A stretch of 64,000 nucleotides of DNA from Rhodocollybia butyracea (taxonomy: Eukaryota > Basidiomycota > Agaricomycetes > Agaricales > Omphalotaceae), in the NCBI GenBank assembly GCA_015501585.1, contig JADNRY010000276.1:16923-80922 (forward strand), in the 5' to 3' direction. This document shows, in pieces, positions 9,822-19,839 of the stretch. The notes beneath the pieces are model-generated. The model worked only from the letters and a program-made list of their open reading frames with translations, ran no database searches and had not been told where the DNA came from. Numbering within the stretch: position 1 is the stretch's first letter; every line of letters begins with the position of its first letter. The position numbers were made by a program, and so were the translations under genes.

Positions 9822-12146
9822 TTAATCTTCAAATTCCATCATCCTCACAGCTTTGAGGCCTTTTGCTTTGTACTTTCTTATCATCTCCTGAGCATTCCTT
9901 AAATTTCCTTCAGGTTCCCAGGTATCGTGATCACGAGTGAATCCTTTCCATCGTACAAGGTATTGGGTGGTTTTTCCACGAACTCTGTGTTGGAGAATTT
10001 CTTCCACAACCCACTCCTCTTGTCCACCAATTGTAACTGGTTGAGGTGTGGGACTCTTTTGCCCAACAATAGTTGGTTCATTATAGGTGGCTAGTTTGCT
10101 GGCATGAAATACAGGGTGTATTGCACGGTACTTTTCTGGCAACTCCAGTTTGAATGTTACTTCAGACAACTTTTCAATAATTTTGAATGGTCCTTCATAT
10201 CTAGGCCGGAGTGCTCGTTCTGTAGTTTGGTAGTCCTTGAGATTTAGTAATACAAGGTCTCCAACTTTGAATGGAATGTTCTGTACACCCAGGTCATAGT
10301 ACCATTTCATCCGCTCAGCTGCTAACTTTAGAGCTGCTTTTGCCTGCTCTTGGGCTTCAAATCTTCTTTGCATCATGTCATTTAGGTCAATTGGAAGACC
10401 CTCCTTTAATAATGTTGGACCTGCACGGAGATGACGTCCATATTCCAAGAAGAATGGACTCTCCTTTGTGCCCTCATGTGCTAAGTTGTTGTAGGCAAAT
10501 TCTGCTGTACTTAACAGTTTTGCCCAATCACTGAGATTATAATCAACATAGCACCTAAGGTACTGTTCCAGAATCTGATTAACACGTTCAGTTTGACCAT
10601 CTGTCTGTGGGTGGTATGCAGTAGACATTGTGGATTGAATTCCAAGTAGTTTGCACCATTCTTGGAAAATCTCCCCTGCAAACTGTGGTCCTCGGTCAGA
10701 GATGATCTGTAATGGTAGTCCATGCAATGGATAGATCCTGTCATAGAGTAGTTGTGCCAGATCTTTGGCCGAAAATTTCACTGTAATGGGATAGAAGTGT
10801 GCTCTTTTTAATAGGCGGTCCACCACTACACATATTGCATTGTACCCATTAGATTCTGGTATCTGAGTGATCAGATCAATGGTAATGATCTCCCATGGTC
10901 CATTAGGCACCATGTTTGGTTGTAAGGTCCCAAAAGGCTTTTGTGGGCGGTTTTTCATCCGCTGACATGTGTCACAACCTGTGACATAATGTTTTACAAA
11001 GATTGACATCCCTGGCCACCAGTAATTTCTAGAGATGAGTTCATATGTTTTCCATCTGCCAGGATGTCCTGCAGAGGTTATGTCATGGTGGATTTCAACA
11101 ATTCGTCGTCGCAAGTGATCATTTGTGCTCTTTGGTATGTAAACTTTTCCACGGTAAAGTAATAGACCATTTTCATAGTTCCATTCTTCTAGAGATTTCT
11201 TAAACTCTCGTGGTCCTGACTTGAGCAGTGACTTGTAATCCTTTGTCACTTCATCAGAAAGTAGTGCTTCCTTGACCTCTCTTAGGATTTGATCGTCATT
11301 GACAGGCGATGCATGAGATGCCTCGATAGCCTGAATGGCAAAAAATTCAGGTTTGAGCAAAATTTGGTCATTGTTATCAAGGTCTATCCCCTTCTCATGA
11401 TCTGGCCTCCTGGACAGAGGGTCTTCGGCTTGCATTGATTTCCCTGGTTTGTGGTGTAGGGAGTAATTGAACCTTGTGAGGTACAGAGCCCATCGTGCTT
11501 GTCTCCGAGTTAACTTTTGAGCTGATTTAAAGTAAGTCAAATTCTGATGATCTGACCATATTTCAAATTTCTCTGGATGCCCTTCCAAATAATGTCTATA
11601 CTCTTCTAGTGCTCTAATAATTGCTAGGAGCTCCTTGTCATATATCTCATAGTTCCTTTCATGGACACTGAGTGACTTGGAATAGAAGGCTACTGGATGC
11701 CAGAGATTTTCATCTGGGTCCAGTTGAGACAAAACTGCTCCAACTGCGAAGTCACTTGCATCAGTTGATAGTCGGAATGGGTTAGAGTCATCCGGGATCC
11801 TTAAGATTGGGGCAGAGGTAAAAGCTTGTTTCAGTGCTTCAAATGTCTGTTGCTGTTCCTCTTCCCAGATCCAAGGTTGATCCTTCTTGGTGAGATTGGT
11901 GAGTGGTTGAGCAAGTTTAGCAAAATCTTTGATAAATCTGCGATAAAAATTTGCAAAACCTAAGAAAGCTTGAACATGCTTGACCTTTTCAGGTACAGGC
12001 CACTCTAGAACTCCAGACAGCTTCTTTGAGTCCATTGCAACATAACCTTGAGAGATGATCATGCCAAGGTACTCTATACTATCTTGTTCAAAGAAACATT
12101 TTTCAGCTTTTGCATACAAGTCATTGTCTTGAAGCCTTTTCAGCAC
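9822..12146 (-). CDS. Pol, RNase H-integrase-chromodomain part, copy 1
   Basis: A 774-codon ORF. In order: the thumb and end of reverse transcriptase; RNase H with STDASDF (first Asp), the YDKELLAI Glu, WSDHQNL and a final DPLSRR; a zinc-binding HHCC domain (HH...CDTCQ); the integrase core with D (TIDLITQ), D (IISDRG) and E (DGQTERVNQ); and a C-terminal chromodomain (WVVEEIL, YLVRWKGF, DTWEPE). The chromodomain defines a chromovirus and probably guides integration to marked chromatin. The ORF begins inside pol only because a 23-bp duplication just upstream breaks the frame; all its catalytic residues are present. Confidence 0.9.
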   Translation of the reverse strand: MLKRLQDNDLYAKAEKCFFEQDSIEYLGMIISQGYVAMDSKKLSGVLEWPVPEKVKHVQAFLGFANFYRRFIKDFAKLAQPLTNLTKKDQPWIWEEEQQQTFEALKQAFTSAPILRIPDDSNPFRLSTDASDFAVGAVLSQLDPDENLWHPVAFYSKSLSVHERNYEIYDKELLAIIRALEEYRHYLEGHPEKFEIWSDHQNLTYFKSAQKLTRRQARWALYLTRFNYSLHHKPGKSMQAEDPLSRRPDHEKGIDLDNNDQILLKPEFFAIQAIEASHASPVNDDQILREVKEALLSDEVTKDYKSLLKSGPREFKKSLEEWNYENGLLLYRGKVYIPKSTNDHLRRRIVEIHHDITSAGHPGRWKTYELISRNYWWPGMSIFVKHYVTGCDTCQRMKNRPQKPFGTLQPNMVPNGPWEIITIDLITQIPESNGYNAICVVVDRLLKRAHFYPITVKFSAKDLAQLLYDRIYPLHGLPLQIISDRGPQFAGEIFQEWCKLLGIQSTMSTAYHPQTDGQTERVNQILEQYLRCYVDYNLSDWAKLLSTAEFAYNNLAHEGTKESPFFLEYGRHLRAGPTLLKEGLPIDLNDMMQRRFEAQEQAKAALKLAAERMKWYYDLGVQNIPFKVGDLVLLNLKDYQTTERALRPRYEGPFKIIEKLSEVTFKLELPEKYRAIHPVFHASKLATYNEPTIVGQKSPTPQPVTIGGQEEWVVEEILQHRVRGKTTQYLVRWKGFTRDHDTWEPEGNLRNAQEMIRKYKAKGLKAVRMMEFED

Positions 12147-12172
12147 TTCTTTGACAATTTCCCTGTGTTCCT

Positions 12173-12218
12173 TCTTGTCATTTCCAAAAATTAGGTCTTG
12201 TCATTTCCAAAAATTAGG
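12173..12218 (-). repeat. 23-bp tandem duplication breaking pol
   Basis: Two adjacent identical 23-bp units (12173-12195 and 12196-12218) where copy 2 has one, just after the YLDD catalytic box. As 23 is not a multiple of three, the frame is lost and a stop follows. This single event separates the two halves of an otherwise open pol. Confidence 0.85.
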
Positions 12219-13588
12219 ATATCATCCAAATACACCATAACTTGCCCTTTCCTGATGAGATCACCTAATAAGTCATTCATCATAGACTGGAATGTGGCAG
12301 GTGCATTAGAGAACCCAAAATACATGACAGTTGCCTCAAAAAGACCCCTTTTAGTAATGAATGCTGTCTTCCATTCATCCCCTTCATGAATGCGGACATT
12401 ATTGTATCCCCATCTTAAATCAATTTTTGTGAAGATTGATGCCTGGCTTAGTGCATCAACCAGATCAGAGATCCGGGGAATTGGATAGCGATTTTTTACT
12501 GTTACATCATTCAGTGCACGGTAGTCCATACATGGGCGAAGTGATCCATCATGTTTTTTGACAAAGAAGAAAGGTGCTGCAACTGGGCTTTGAGAAGGTC
12601 TGATATAGCCCTTCCGGAGTTCTTCATCAATCCATTCATCCAATGAGTTCCTTTCTTTTGGAGATAGCGGGTAGACTTTTGCCGGTTTGGGAAGGGCAGA
12701 ACCCTCCACAAAATCAATAGGATGATCATACGGTTTACGTTCTGGCATTCGCTCTGATTTTTGTTTAGAAAAGATGTTGCCATATTCATGTAACCATGGT
12801 GGCACAAGGGACTTCCACTTAGTGGTGTCCTCATCCTCCTCACTGAGTTCCTCATCCATGTCCTTTTCATCAAACATGGATGCAATCACAGCAGCTTGTG
12901 TGTGTTCAGTTGGACTGTTGAGGTCAATCCAATTTAAATAAGGATTATCTGGATCCTCCTCTCCTAATGTGTCCAGTGAAGATTCCCAGGGTAAATCCTG
13001 TTCATTGAGCTCATCAGCTTCAGCTTCAATGATTTGTGTTTTACGGGTTCTTGCCTCACATGTCTCTGGGCACCTGGTGAACACCCATTCCCCTGATTTC
13101 CAGTTAATTTCTGGATTATGTTTATACAGGTAGGAGTAACCAATCATCATATCCTTATCACCAAGTTGTGTGACAAACAGGATTTGACGGGTTTTATGTG
13201 TGCCAATCTCAAGGTAGGCACTGACATATTCACTCACTTCTCCTGCTACATTAGGTGTTCCATCTGCATTCAATACTGGATACGGTTTTGCCAATTTATC
13301 AGTTACCAGGTGATTTCTTTCAACAAATGCTTTGTCAATGAAGTTTGTTGTGGCCCCAGAGTCAACAAGAGCCTCGGCCTGCGCTTTTGTACCATATACC
13401 CAAAGTGTTACTGGAAGTCTAAATGACATTTTCTTGTTACGAGCTATACTATTTACACAAGATTCCAGAACTACTTCATTATTATTAAGGCTGATATTAG
13501 GTATATAATTTCCAGACTGTAGATCACAGACATTCTCCTCTACAGTCCTTGTGGAAAATCCACTTCGTATTGTCGACTTCTGACCCAC
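12191..13588 (-). CDS. Pol, protease-reverse transcriptase part, copy 1
   Basis: A 465-codon ORF that overlaps the gag end by about 49 bp in the -1 frame, implying translation by -1 frameshifting. The aspartic protease has VDSGATTNF near residue 75-83 (DSG instead of the more usual DTG). Reverse transcriptase follows with [20 protein letters not shown] and the catalytic VYLDDILIF near residue 452-460. It ends prematurely after NDKT because of the 23-bp duplication; the remaining domains continue in the ORF at 9822-12146. Confidence 0.9.
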   Translation of the reverse strand: MGQKSTIRSGFSTRTVEENVCDLQSGNYIPNISLNNNEVVLESCVNSIARNKKMSFRLPVTLWVYGTKAQAEALVDSGATTNFIDKAFVERNHLVTDKLAKPYPVLNADGTPNVAGEVSEYVSAYLEIGTHKTRQILFVTQLGDKDMMIGYSYLYKHNPEINWKSGEWVFTRCPETCEARTRKTQIIEAEADELNEQDLPWESSLDTLGEEDPDNPYLNWIDLNSPTEHTQAAVIASMFDEKDMDEELSEEDEDTTKWKSLVPPWLHEYGNIFSKQKSERMPERKPYDHPIDFVEGSALPKPAKVYPLSPKERNSLDEWIDEELRKGYIRPSQSPVAAPFFFVKKHDGSLRPCMDYRALNDVTVKNRYPIPRISDLVDALSQASIFTKIDLRWGYNNVRIHEGDEWKTAFITKRGLFEATVMYFGFSNAPATFQSMMNDLLGDLIRKGQVMVYLDDILIFGNDKT

Positions 13589-15015
13589 TTGGGCTGATTT
13601 TTCAGTTTTGAAGTTCCCTCCTGCACATCATTGACTTGTGCAGTTGCCCTCTTTTCAGATGGCATGGGTTCGACAATTTCGGTGATGCTCGCATGATTGA
13701 CATTGAGAGTTTCAGTTGGGGTTGCTGACTCATCATTGTCAAGTTCATCAAATAATTCCAACAGCCGTGCTTTGAATGATTTTTTATCTCCATGCACAGG
13801 CTGCTTTCCTTTATGTCCCTGTCCACTGGTTGATGGAGTTGAATTAGAGGGTTTAGGAGCAGGGCGTTTATTCTCATTCCCAGGTTTGTCATAGCAGTCA
13901 TTGGTATTATGACTTTTTGCTTTGAATTTCAAACCCTTTGCAGAGCATATTTGGCAAAGTTTGCCTTTTGTCTCCTGGGAATTTATTTGTTCTGGTGTTT
14001 TACCCTTCCCTCTTTTTGCCATATCAATCTCCATAGGTTGTGGATCATTGTTGCCATTGCCATTGCCTTTACTGTTTCCAGTGCCAAAAATAGAGCCTTT
14101 AGTTTTCTCAGGATGTAAGCTTTTGTAGGCCAACAGGAGAAGCTCTAAGTACTCCTCCCATTTGGTAGGTGATTTTCCTACAACTTCAAGTAGCACAAGT
14201 GCATTACGCAATTCTTGTGAGATGACATTCCGCAGCTTGTCAATATGGATATTGTCCTGGTATTCAACCAGGCGTGCCAAAGTGCGGTATTGTTCAGCAT
14301 ATTTAATGAAGTCCTTATTGGCCAAAGTTTTATTGGTCCAAAGCTGAGTGAGCTCATCCTTTGCTCCTTCTTTGTCATCACGGCGGCCATAAATAGTGGT
14401 TAACTCCTCTACAAATTTATCCCAAAGTCCCAAGTCTTTTCCAAGACGGTTGTCATCAAAGTAGCGCTTCATGTATGTTGTGGCAGGTGAACGTAAGCGA
14501 GTCAGTGCAGTCACAATTTTTTGGTGATCTGTCACAATGCCAGATGATGAACAATACAGAGTGACTTGATTTAACCAATCCTCCAGTGACATTTTGTTAT
14601 CTGTCCCAGAGAATGTTGGTGGTTCAGGGACTTTAAGTCTAGTGATGGAGCCAGCACCAGTTCCAGCAGGGATTCTATCCAACTGGGTTTTATAGGCCTG
14701 AAGAAGTTGGGCCTGTGTGTCAACTAGTTGCCTGAGGTTTTTAATTTCCTCCTTGAGAGCATCCTGGGTATGAGCAGCCATACTAAAAGCTTCATTCATC
14801 CAATCAGAAAGCTCATCAATATGTTGGTCAACATAATTTTTAACAGTGCTACTAGTTGTCAAGTGGGCATTTCGGAATAACCGTCCAACCTCATTACGTT
14901 GGGCTTCAGAACCAAAGCCAATAGTAGTCATATCCACATTTTGAGCTACACTTTCAGCCCAGTTCTCTACATCAACCATCGAGATGTTAGGTTGGTAAGG
15001 TGTGAAAGATGACAT
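13540..15015 (-). CDS. Gag polyprotein, copy 1
   Basis: 491 codons, opening MSSFTPYQPN. A retrotransposon capsid domain occupies roughly residues 130-300 (FSGTDNKMSLEDWLNQV ... LTTIYGRRDD ... NVISQEL). A zinc-knuckle-like motif near residues 354-375 has C-x2-C-x11-H-x4-C spacing, longer than the usual C-x2-C-x4-H-x4-C. The C-terminus is basic and then acidic. Gag assembles the particle that packages element RNA. It is almost identical to the gag of copy 2, and the start is the ATG just downstream of the leader. Confidence 0.92.
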   Translation of the reverse strand: MSSFTPYQPNISMVDVENWAESVAQNVDMTTIGFGSEAQRNEVGRLFRNAHLTTSSTVKNYVDQHIDELSDWMNEAFSMAAHTQDALKEEIKNLRQLVDTQAQLLQAYKTQLDRIPAGTGAGSITRLKVPEPPTFSGTDNKMSLEDWLNQVTLYCSSSGIVTDHQKIVTALTRLRSPATTYMKRYFDDNRLGKDLGLWDKFVEELTTIYGRRDDKEGAKDELTQLWTNKTLANKDFIKYAEQYRTLARLVEYQDNIHIDKLRNVISQELRNALVLLEVVGKSPTKWEEYLELLLLAYKSLHPEKTKGSIFGTGNSKGNGNGNNDPQPMEIDMAKRGKGKTPEQINSQETKGKLCQICSAKGLKFKAKSHNTNDCYDKPGNENKRPAPKPSNSTPSTSGQGHKGKQPVHGDKKSFKARLLELFDELDNDESATPTETLNVNHASITEIVEPMPSEKRATAQVNDVQEGTSKLKNQPKWVRSRQYEVDFPQGL

Positions 15016-15714
15016 TTCTGCTTAATGGTAATTAGCCAATGTGTTTGTGATAAAAAACAAAGTTAGGATTGAGAAAATAAAGTGCCAATTAATTTTATGC
15101 CAAGTACAATTTATAGTGGGAGTTGAATATCTAACAGTGCAATAGTACTTCTAGGCATAGTGGCATAGTGGCATTATGTGGCATAGGTACTACAATGTTG
15201 CTTTTCAGCAGACAGAGTACAAAGGAAAAAATGTGGTGTCCAGTGTTGTGGTTGTCCAGGTCTTGATGTCTTCTTCGTCAAAGTGGCAAGTCTCTATGTG
15301 TGCACTTTCACATAGCAAATGGGTTTTGGCCCTTGTATAACACAAGCGACTCAATCTGCCCAAACTGGTTTAGCCGTCGATACCCGAAGGCTCATGGCAT
15401 GCTGAGTGACAAGAGCAGTGACCAGTCTGTTGCATCCTTCAACAATAAAGTTAAAATGCAGCAAATACCCCTTATGCCTAGGGCCCGGCAAATAGGTCAG
15501 CATGCAGCTCTCAGAGTTGAGCCACCCTTCAAGGAGAAGGTGCATCCCATAGAAGACACAGTCCTTTTCAGGAACAGCATCAAAGATCCCCCAGAACTGA
15601 CAGTAATCCCCCAGGACCCAAAGATGACAGAAGAAAGACTGGACAACCTGCAACAAAGGAACCTACCACCTGATGCAGTAGCAACAGGCAGCAAAGCAGC
15701 AAGACTCAAGAAAC
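15016..15714 (-). other. 5' leader of copy 1 with deleted pre-gag ORF
   Basis: A non-coding leader between the 5' LTR and gag. Compared with copy 2 it lacks roughly 690 bp, but keeps the first codon region and the last few codons (LDI-LPL then stop) of the pre-gag ORF at about 15108-15165, showing that the ORF was present in the ancestor. Long ORFs on the opposite strand here (15300-15728) are antisense to the leader and I treat them as fortuitous. Confidence 0.7.
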
Positions 15715-16151
15715 TATCACAAATCTAAGCTCACCTGCTTAATGTGTTGATAGGGGAAGTAAGAAGCTAAGTGTGAGAGAGAGATGCTTGTATGAAGACA
15801 ATAAGATGTTCTTGAGTCTGGGGACTGTAGGAGCAGACCCCACTACTTATATACATGTGTAACTAAATAGGACCCAGAGTACTTTACTCTGGGTAGTTCC
15901 AGAAGGTTCTATCTACTCTGGGTAGTTCTAGAAGGTTCTACTGTCAAGGTGAAACTATCTGTCAAAAGATGTCACCATCTGTCAAAGGTGACACTGTCTG
16001 TCAAGGTTAGACAGTAATACATCTGGTATCTATCTACTTTAAGTAATAAATAAGATATAGATCTAATGTAATGATAAGCCCATGGCACAGATAAGATATT
16101 GATAGATAAGATAAAATATAAGATAAAGCAAATGAATAGAAATCTGTGACA
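15715..16151 (-). repeat. 5' LTR and promoter of copy 1
   Basis: 437 bp. Promoter elements on the minus strand: TGACAG repeats; two perfect heat-shock elements at 15925-15939 and 15896-15910; a perfect 10-bp palindrome (ACCCAGAGTA/TACTCTGGGT, 3-bp spacer); then TATATAAG at 15846-15853. A strong splice donor CAG|GTGAGC ends at 15729-15737 near the LTR 3' end. Confidence 0.9.
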
Positions 16152-16156
16152 CTATC

Positions 16157-16375
16157 TGTATCCCTTCCATGGCCTATGATCTGTACCCCTGATGTTGCCT
16201 ACTTGTACTCTATTTGTAGCCTATCTGTACCCTTCATGTAGCCTATCCATACCCTACTCATAGCCTTACTATAGGCTGTAGCCTATTTGTAGCCTCAGCA
16301 TTGCCTATCTGTGCCCTTTGTGTAGCCTATCCATAGACTATCTGTACCCTCTTTGTAGTCTTGACTATATTTTAC
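16157..16375. repeat. 11-bp minisatellite, right block
   Basis: Continuation of the GTAGCCTATCT array after the chromovirus insertion, more diverged towards its right end, where it grades into AT-rich sequence. Confidence 0.75.
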
Positions 16376-17827
16376 TTCAACATAATATTCTTGTTTCACT
16401 TCAATCTTATAACCATCCTATTTCTATTTATCTTCTCAAACTTTTCACATTCATTTCCCATTTTCTATACATGCTCTTTCTTATTATTTTGATATGCCTT
16501 TAAATATTCTCCATGATATATCCCTCTTGTTTCCATAAGTCTTACTTCTCCAATATTAGACCCCAGGTGAACAATCTTGACATCATTAGCTATTCAAACT
16601 TCTCATAACATCCACATTTGCTCTTTGTATGTTTTCTGTCTGTTCATTCAAATGTCATGAGATAATGATCAATACACCTGAAAGTGCAGTTGTCATAATC
16701 CATCAAAATCATCTTGATGCCTTTGTGCTGCCCTATACCATAGCTTAACATAACTCTTTCACTATTTCTAGTGTTTGAGCTGCATGTTTTTTCAATAATG
16801 GTGCATCTTCATTCCAAACAGATAAGAAACTTAGAGGCACCAAATAGGTACAATAGTTCATACATTTATTCACTGTATGTCAGTAATCATGACATTCATA
16901 TTATGCTAATGACATACCTCATACTTTCTATATATCTTTACTAAAACCTGCAACATCTACAATGGATAAACAGGGACATTCACTTTTCATATACTCATTA
17001 TAGTTTTATTATTCATAGCATAACTTACATAAACCAGCATTCCGTAGTATCAGCATTGCATTACTGAAGATTCATAAAATTATGTTAAACATTATTTATC
17101 TTTAGTGTAATTCCAGCATATATTCTCCATGTTCTGCAATTAATAATGAAGATGTGTTTGCATGATTATGGCTCATTATAGGTAAAAAACTGGAGTATAA
17201 CTTGAGCAAAATTATAGCATATATATACCATTACTTTTTTGCATGTTGCTTATATATATATTACAAGCAATGAATGACATATAGGAGCTAGATATCTACA
17301 TTTGCTAAACATATATATCTCACAATTATGGCACATTATATGTAAAAAATCAAAAATCTACTTCTCATAAGTTCAGCAAAATTTATAGCAGACATTTTGC
17401 ATAACTTTTCCATACATCTTACAATTAATAGAAAACATATATGCATTATTTATATATGTTTGCTCAGCATACATATTTCATACTTCTTGCTCCTTATAAA
17501 GAAGAAACCAAAAAGCGGCTTCTCATAAGTTCAGCAAAATTATAGCAGATGTTTTGAATAATGTTTCTGTATGTCTTTTGTATGTCGCACCAGGAATGAG
17601 GGATATATAAGCATTATATATTGACTGGAAGCACTATGTTTCCACCATATGTTCAGGATCACTTTTGCCCCTTATACATATTTAATTGTAAATCTATATG
17701 TCTCAGCTTTAACATGATTTTACAATGTTTTCAATGAAAGCATTAGAAAATATGTGAATCCCACTTGGTGAGATTTTCACATTTGTTCAACATATATCAT
17801 GGCAAATCACGTGAACCTGCATCCAGT
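16376..17827. other. AT-rich non-coding stretch with diverged repeats
   Basis: No gene is supported. Three diverged copies of a unit containing CTCATAAGTTCAGCAAAAT-TATAGCA occur near 17170-17260, 17330-17420 and 17500-17590, a period of about 165 bp. The rest is low-complexity AT-rich sequence with many TATATA runs. Confidence 0.5.
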
Positions 17828-19839
17828 GTGTTGCCCCAGGCAGTTGCCGGCAAAGCAATAACCGTTGAATTCTTTTCATGTCCCTTGTAATATAAATTAG
17901 GTTAGGCCCTTGCACATGCCCATCTTGGCATCATAGCCTGCGTCTGTAACGATGTCTCCCACTCATGCGCTTGCGCTTATCCTGCTGCCGTCGTTCCTCG
18001 AGGACAGCCAGCTGGGGGTCATTTTATATATGCTTATGCGGTTGGATCTTGTCTGCTGCTCTCATTCTTCCTGCCTTGTAAATGAATCTAGTAATTAATT
18101 TATACTTCGTTGCTGAGCTTGCCCGAGAAATGTATATGTTCATTTCTTCTATGCTTAAAATCTTCACCTGTGATGTTGTTGCACTCATAATATGGCTCAT
18201 ACTACTGCTACTATAATCCTTTCACATCAATGGTGCCAAAATGGTGCCTTGAACATAGGATCTCTCACTCAAACCTGTCACTGGCCAGGACTAGCAAGAG
18301 AACTGGAAGGGGCTGGAAGGGAGTCCCACGCCAGGTCCCACACCATATTACTTACTATACTCCTGCCATACATAGGACCATAACATGCATGTAATGAGTC
18401 TTCCCCTGATATGCTGACTCAGGGCTGCACATGAAAGTGGTGTAAGAACAAGTCCAAACACATACCAACACACACACTCAAAATCAAACACAAGTTCGGA
18501 GGGTGCACAAAAAGATATAAAATTCAAAGTACAAATGCTTTTTAGGGGTTTAGAATACAAGGGATAGGTCTTATCTGTTAAGTTCCACTGAACTTGGGTG
18601 CAATAACTTTACTTTCTGCAGAATAACTTTACTATGCTGAACTGAATAACTTTACTTGAGCTGCACAAATAACTTTACTTTCTTTTGTTGTTACAAGTAC
18701 AATCTTTCAAATGCTATTCTGTTTCTGCTCTGCTATTCTTGCAATATAAATACAAGTTCTCTGCTAGGTGCCGAAGCGAACCCTTCACACTACTCTGGCA
18801 ATGAGTGGTATAACCTGGGGAGGTGGGTGCTTGCCTTCTTTGTAGACTTCTTATGTCTTTTATTATACCTGTGCAATGTAATTAAACACTTGTTCGGCAT
18901 GTTTTTGTGCTTCATAATGCAATACATATGGATAAATCCAATGTTACAGTAGTTCCAGGTCTAGCTTAGACGTGGGTTTGAATTGTTTTTACTAGTGGCA
19001 CTATATTGTGCCACACGGAACCACCACAACACTTCAACGGCGTCTATCATCATTGGTGGCACAATCCTCCATGGAGCCGAATATAGTATTCAATGCCGCC
19101 ACATGGAGCGGAGTTATCTCTCATTGGTGGCATTGCGTATGTATGTCAAATTGTACTTCATTGAACCAAACTTGGACTGTATAATGCAACACGAAGCTTG
19201 GGTTTTAATATTCTGAGGTATGGAACATGTGCAACTGTGTTGTACTAACAAGAATCCATTAGGAATCATTGTCAGTTGGTGTCTGTGCTCAGTTCTCTAT
19301 TGATAATATCAGAATACAACATACTGCACATAATCTGACTGTATCAGTGATACTGAAACATGGCCAATTAGGCATTTTGAGTCCAAATTATTATGGGGCG
19401 TATCACCCCATTCCCCAATATGAATGCCTTTTGGCAGAATTGTAGAGACCACACTTTCAAAGGTAGTAGTACTGTAGGCATCAAAAAACTCTTAGCTATA
19501 AATTCCTTTCAGACAATGTATCCTCAAGACCCTCAGTTGTTGTCAGCCTCTGATTGCTAGTATGATACTTGTTTGATACTCGTGCTCCGAATCTTCCGAT
19601 GCCTGACAGTGCAGCTTGAAAATGTTAATTGTTCATTCCTACAAATGACTCTCTGTCTCCTGAGACACACCAGCAGTCCACAAGGAGAAGTGAGCCTGAG
19701 CCTCGGAGAGATACCTCAGAAACGCTAAGATCATATTGAAGGAGCGCGTATGGGCGCTCCGTATCGGAGCTTACATTACAACAACAACTCAATTCAAGAA
19801 CCGGCTATATGCTTTGCCGGCAACTGCCTGGGGCAACAC
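17828..19839. mobile_element. 2-kb segment bounded by 29-bp inverted repeats
   Basis: A perfect 29-bp inverted repeat, opening GTGTTGCCCCAGGCAGTTGC at 17828-17856, recurs in reverse at 19811-19839. This looks like the ends of a DNA transposon, but I find no matching target duplication and no transposase motif inside; interior ORFs are short. It may be a non-autonomous or decayed element, or two inverted solo ends. Confidence 0.45.
18421..18850. repeat. Dispersed repeat, copy A
   Basis: A diverged direct copy of the sequence at 20336-20740. Shared words include GGCTGCACA, an (AC)-rich run, CACAAGTTCGGAGGG, AAAAAGATATA, TTCAAAGTACAA and later AATAACTTTACT. In this copy AATAACTTTACT is tandemly repeated (about 18602-18680). 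It may be a solo LTR or MITE; its ends are not resolved. Confidence 0.45.

Larger units (their letters stand above)
9343..16151 (-). mobile_element. Ty3/gypsy chromovirus, copy 1
   Basis: A complete LTR retrotransposon of 6809 bp on the minus strand. It has two 437-bp LTRs that I read as identical, a 5-bp target duplication CTATC (9338-9342 and 16152-16156), gag, an overlapping pol, a chromodomain at the pol C-terminus and a polypurine tract next to the 3' LTR. Identical LTRs indicate recent insertion, into the minisatellite. Two defects are visible against copy 2: loss of most of an ORF upstream of gag, and a 23-bp tandem duplication in the reverse transcriptase region that shifts the frame. 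Confidence 0.95.

Noticed and set aside
15300..15728. 142-codon plus-strand ORF
   Set aside because: Antisense to the leader of chromovirus copy 1 (same in copy 2 at 55623-56015); differs in frame after a 20-bp length change between copies and has no recognised domain.
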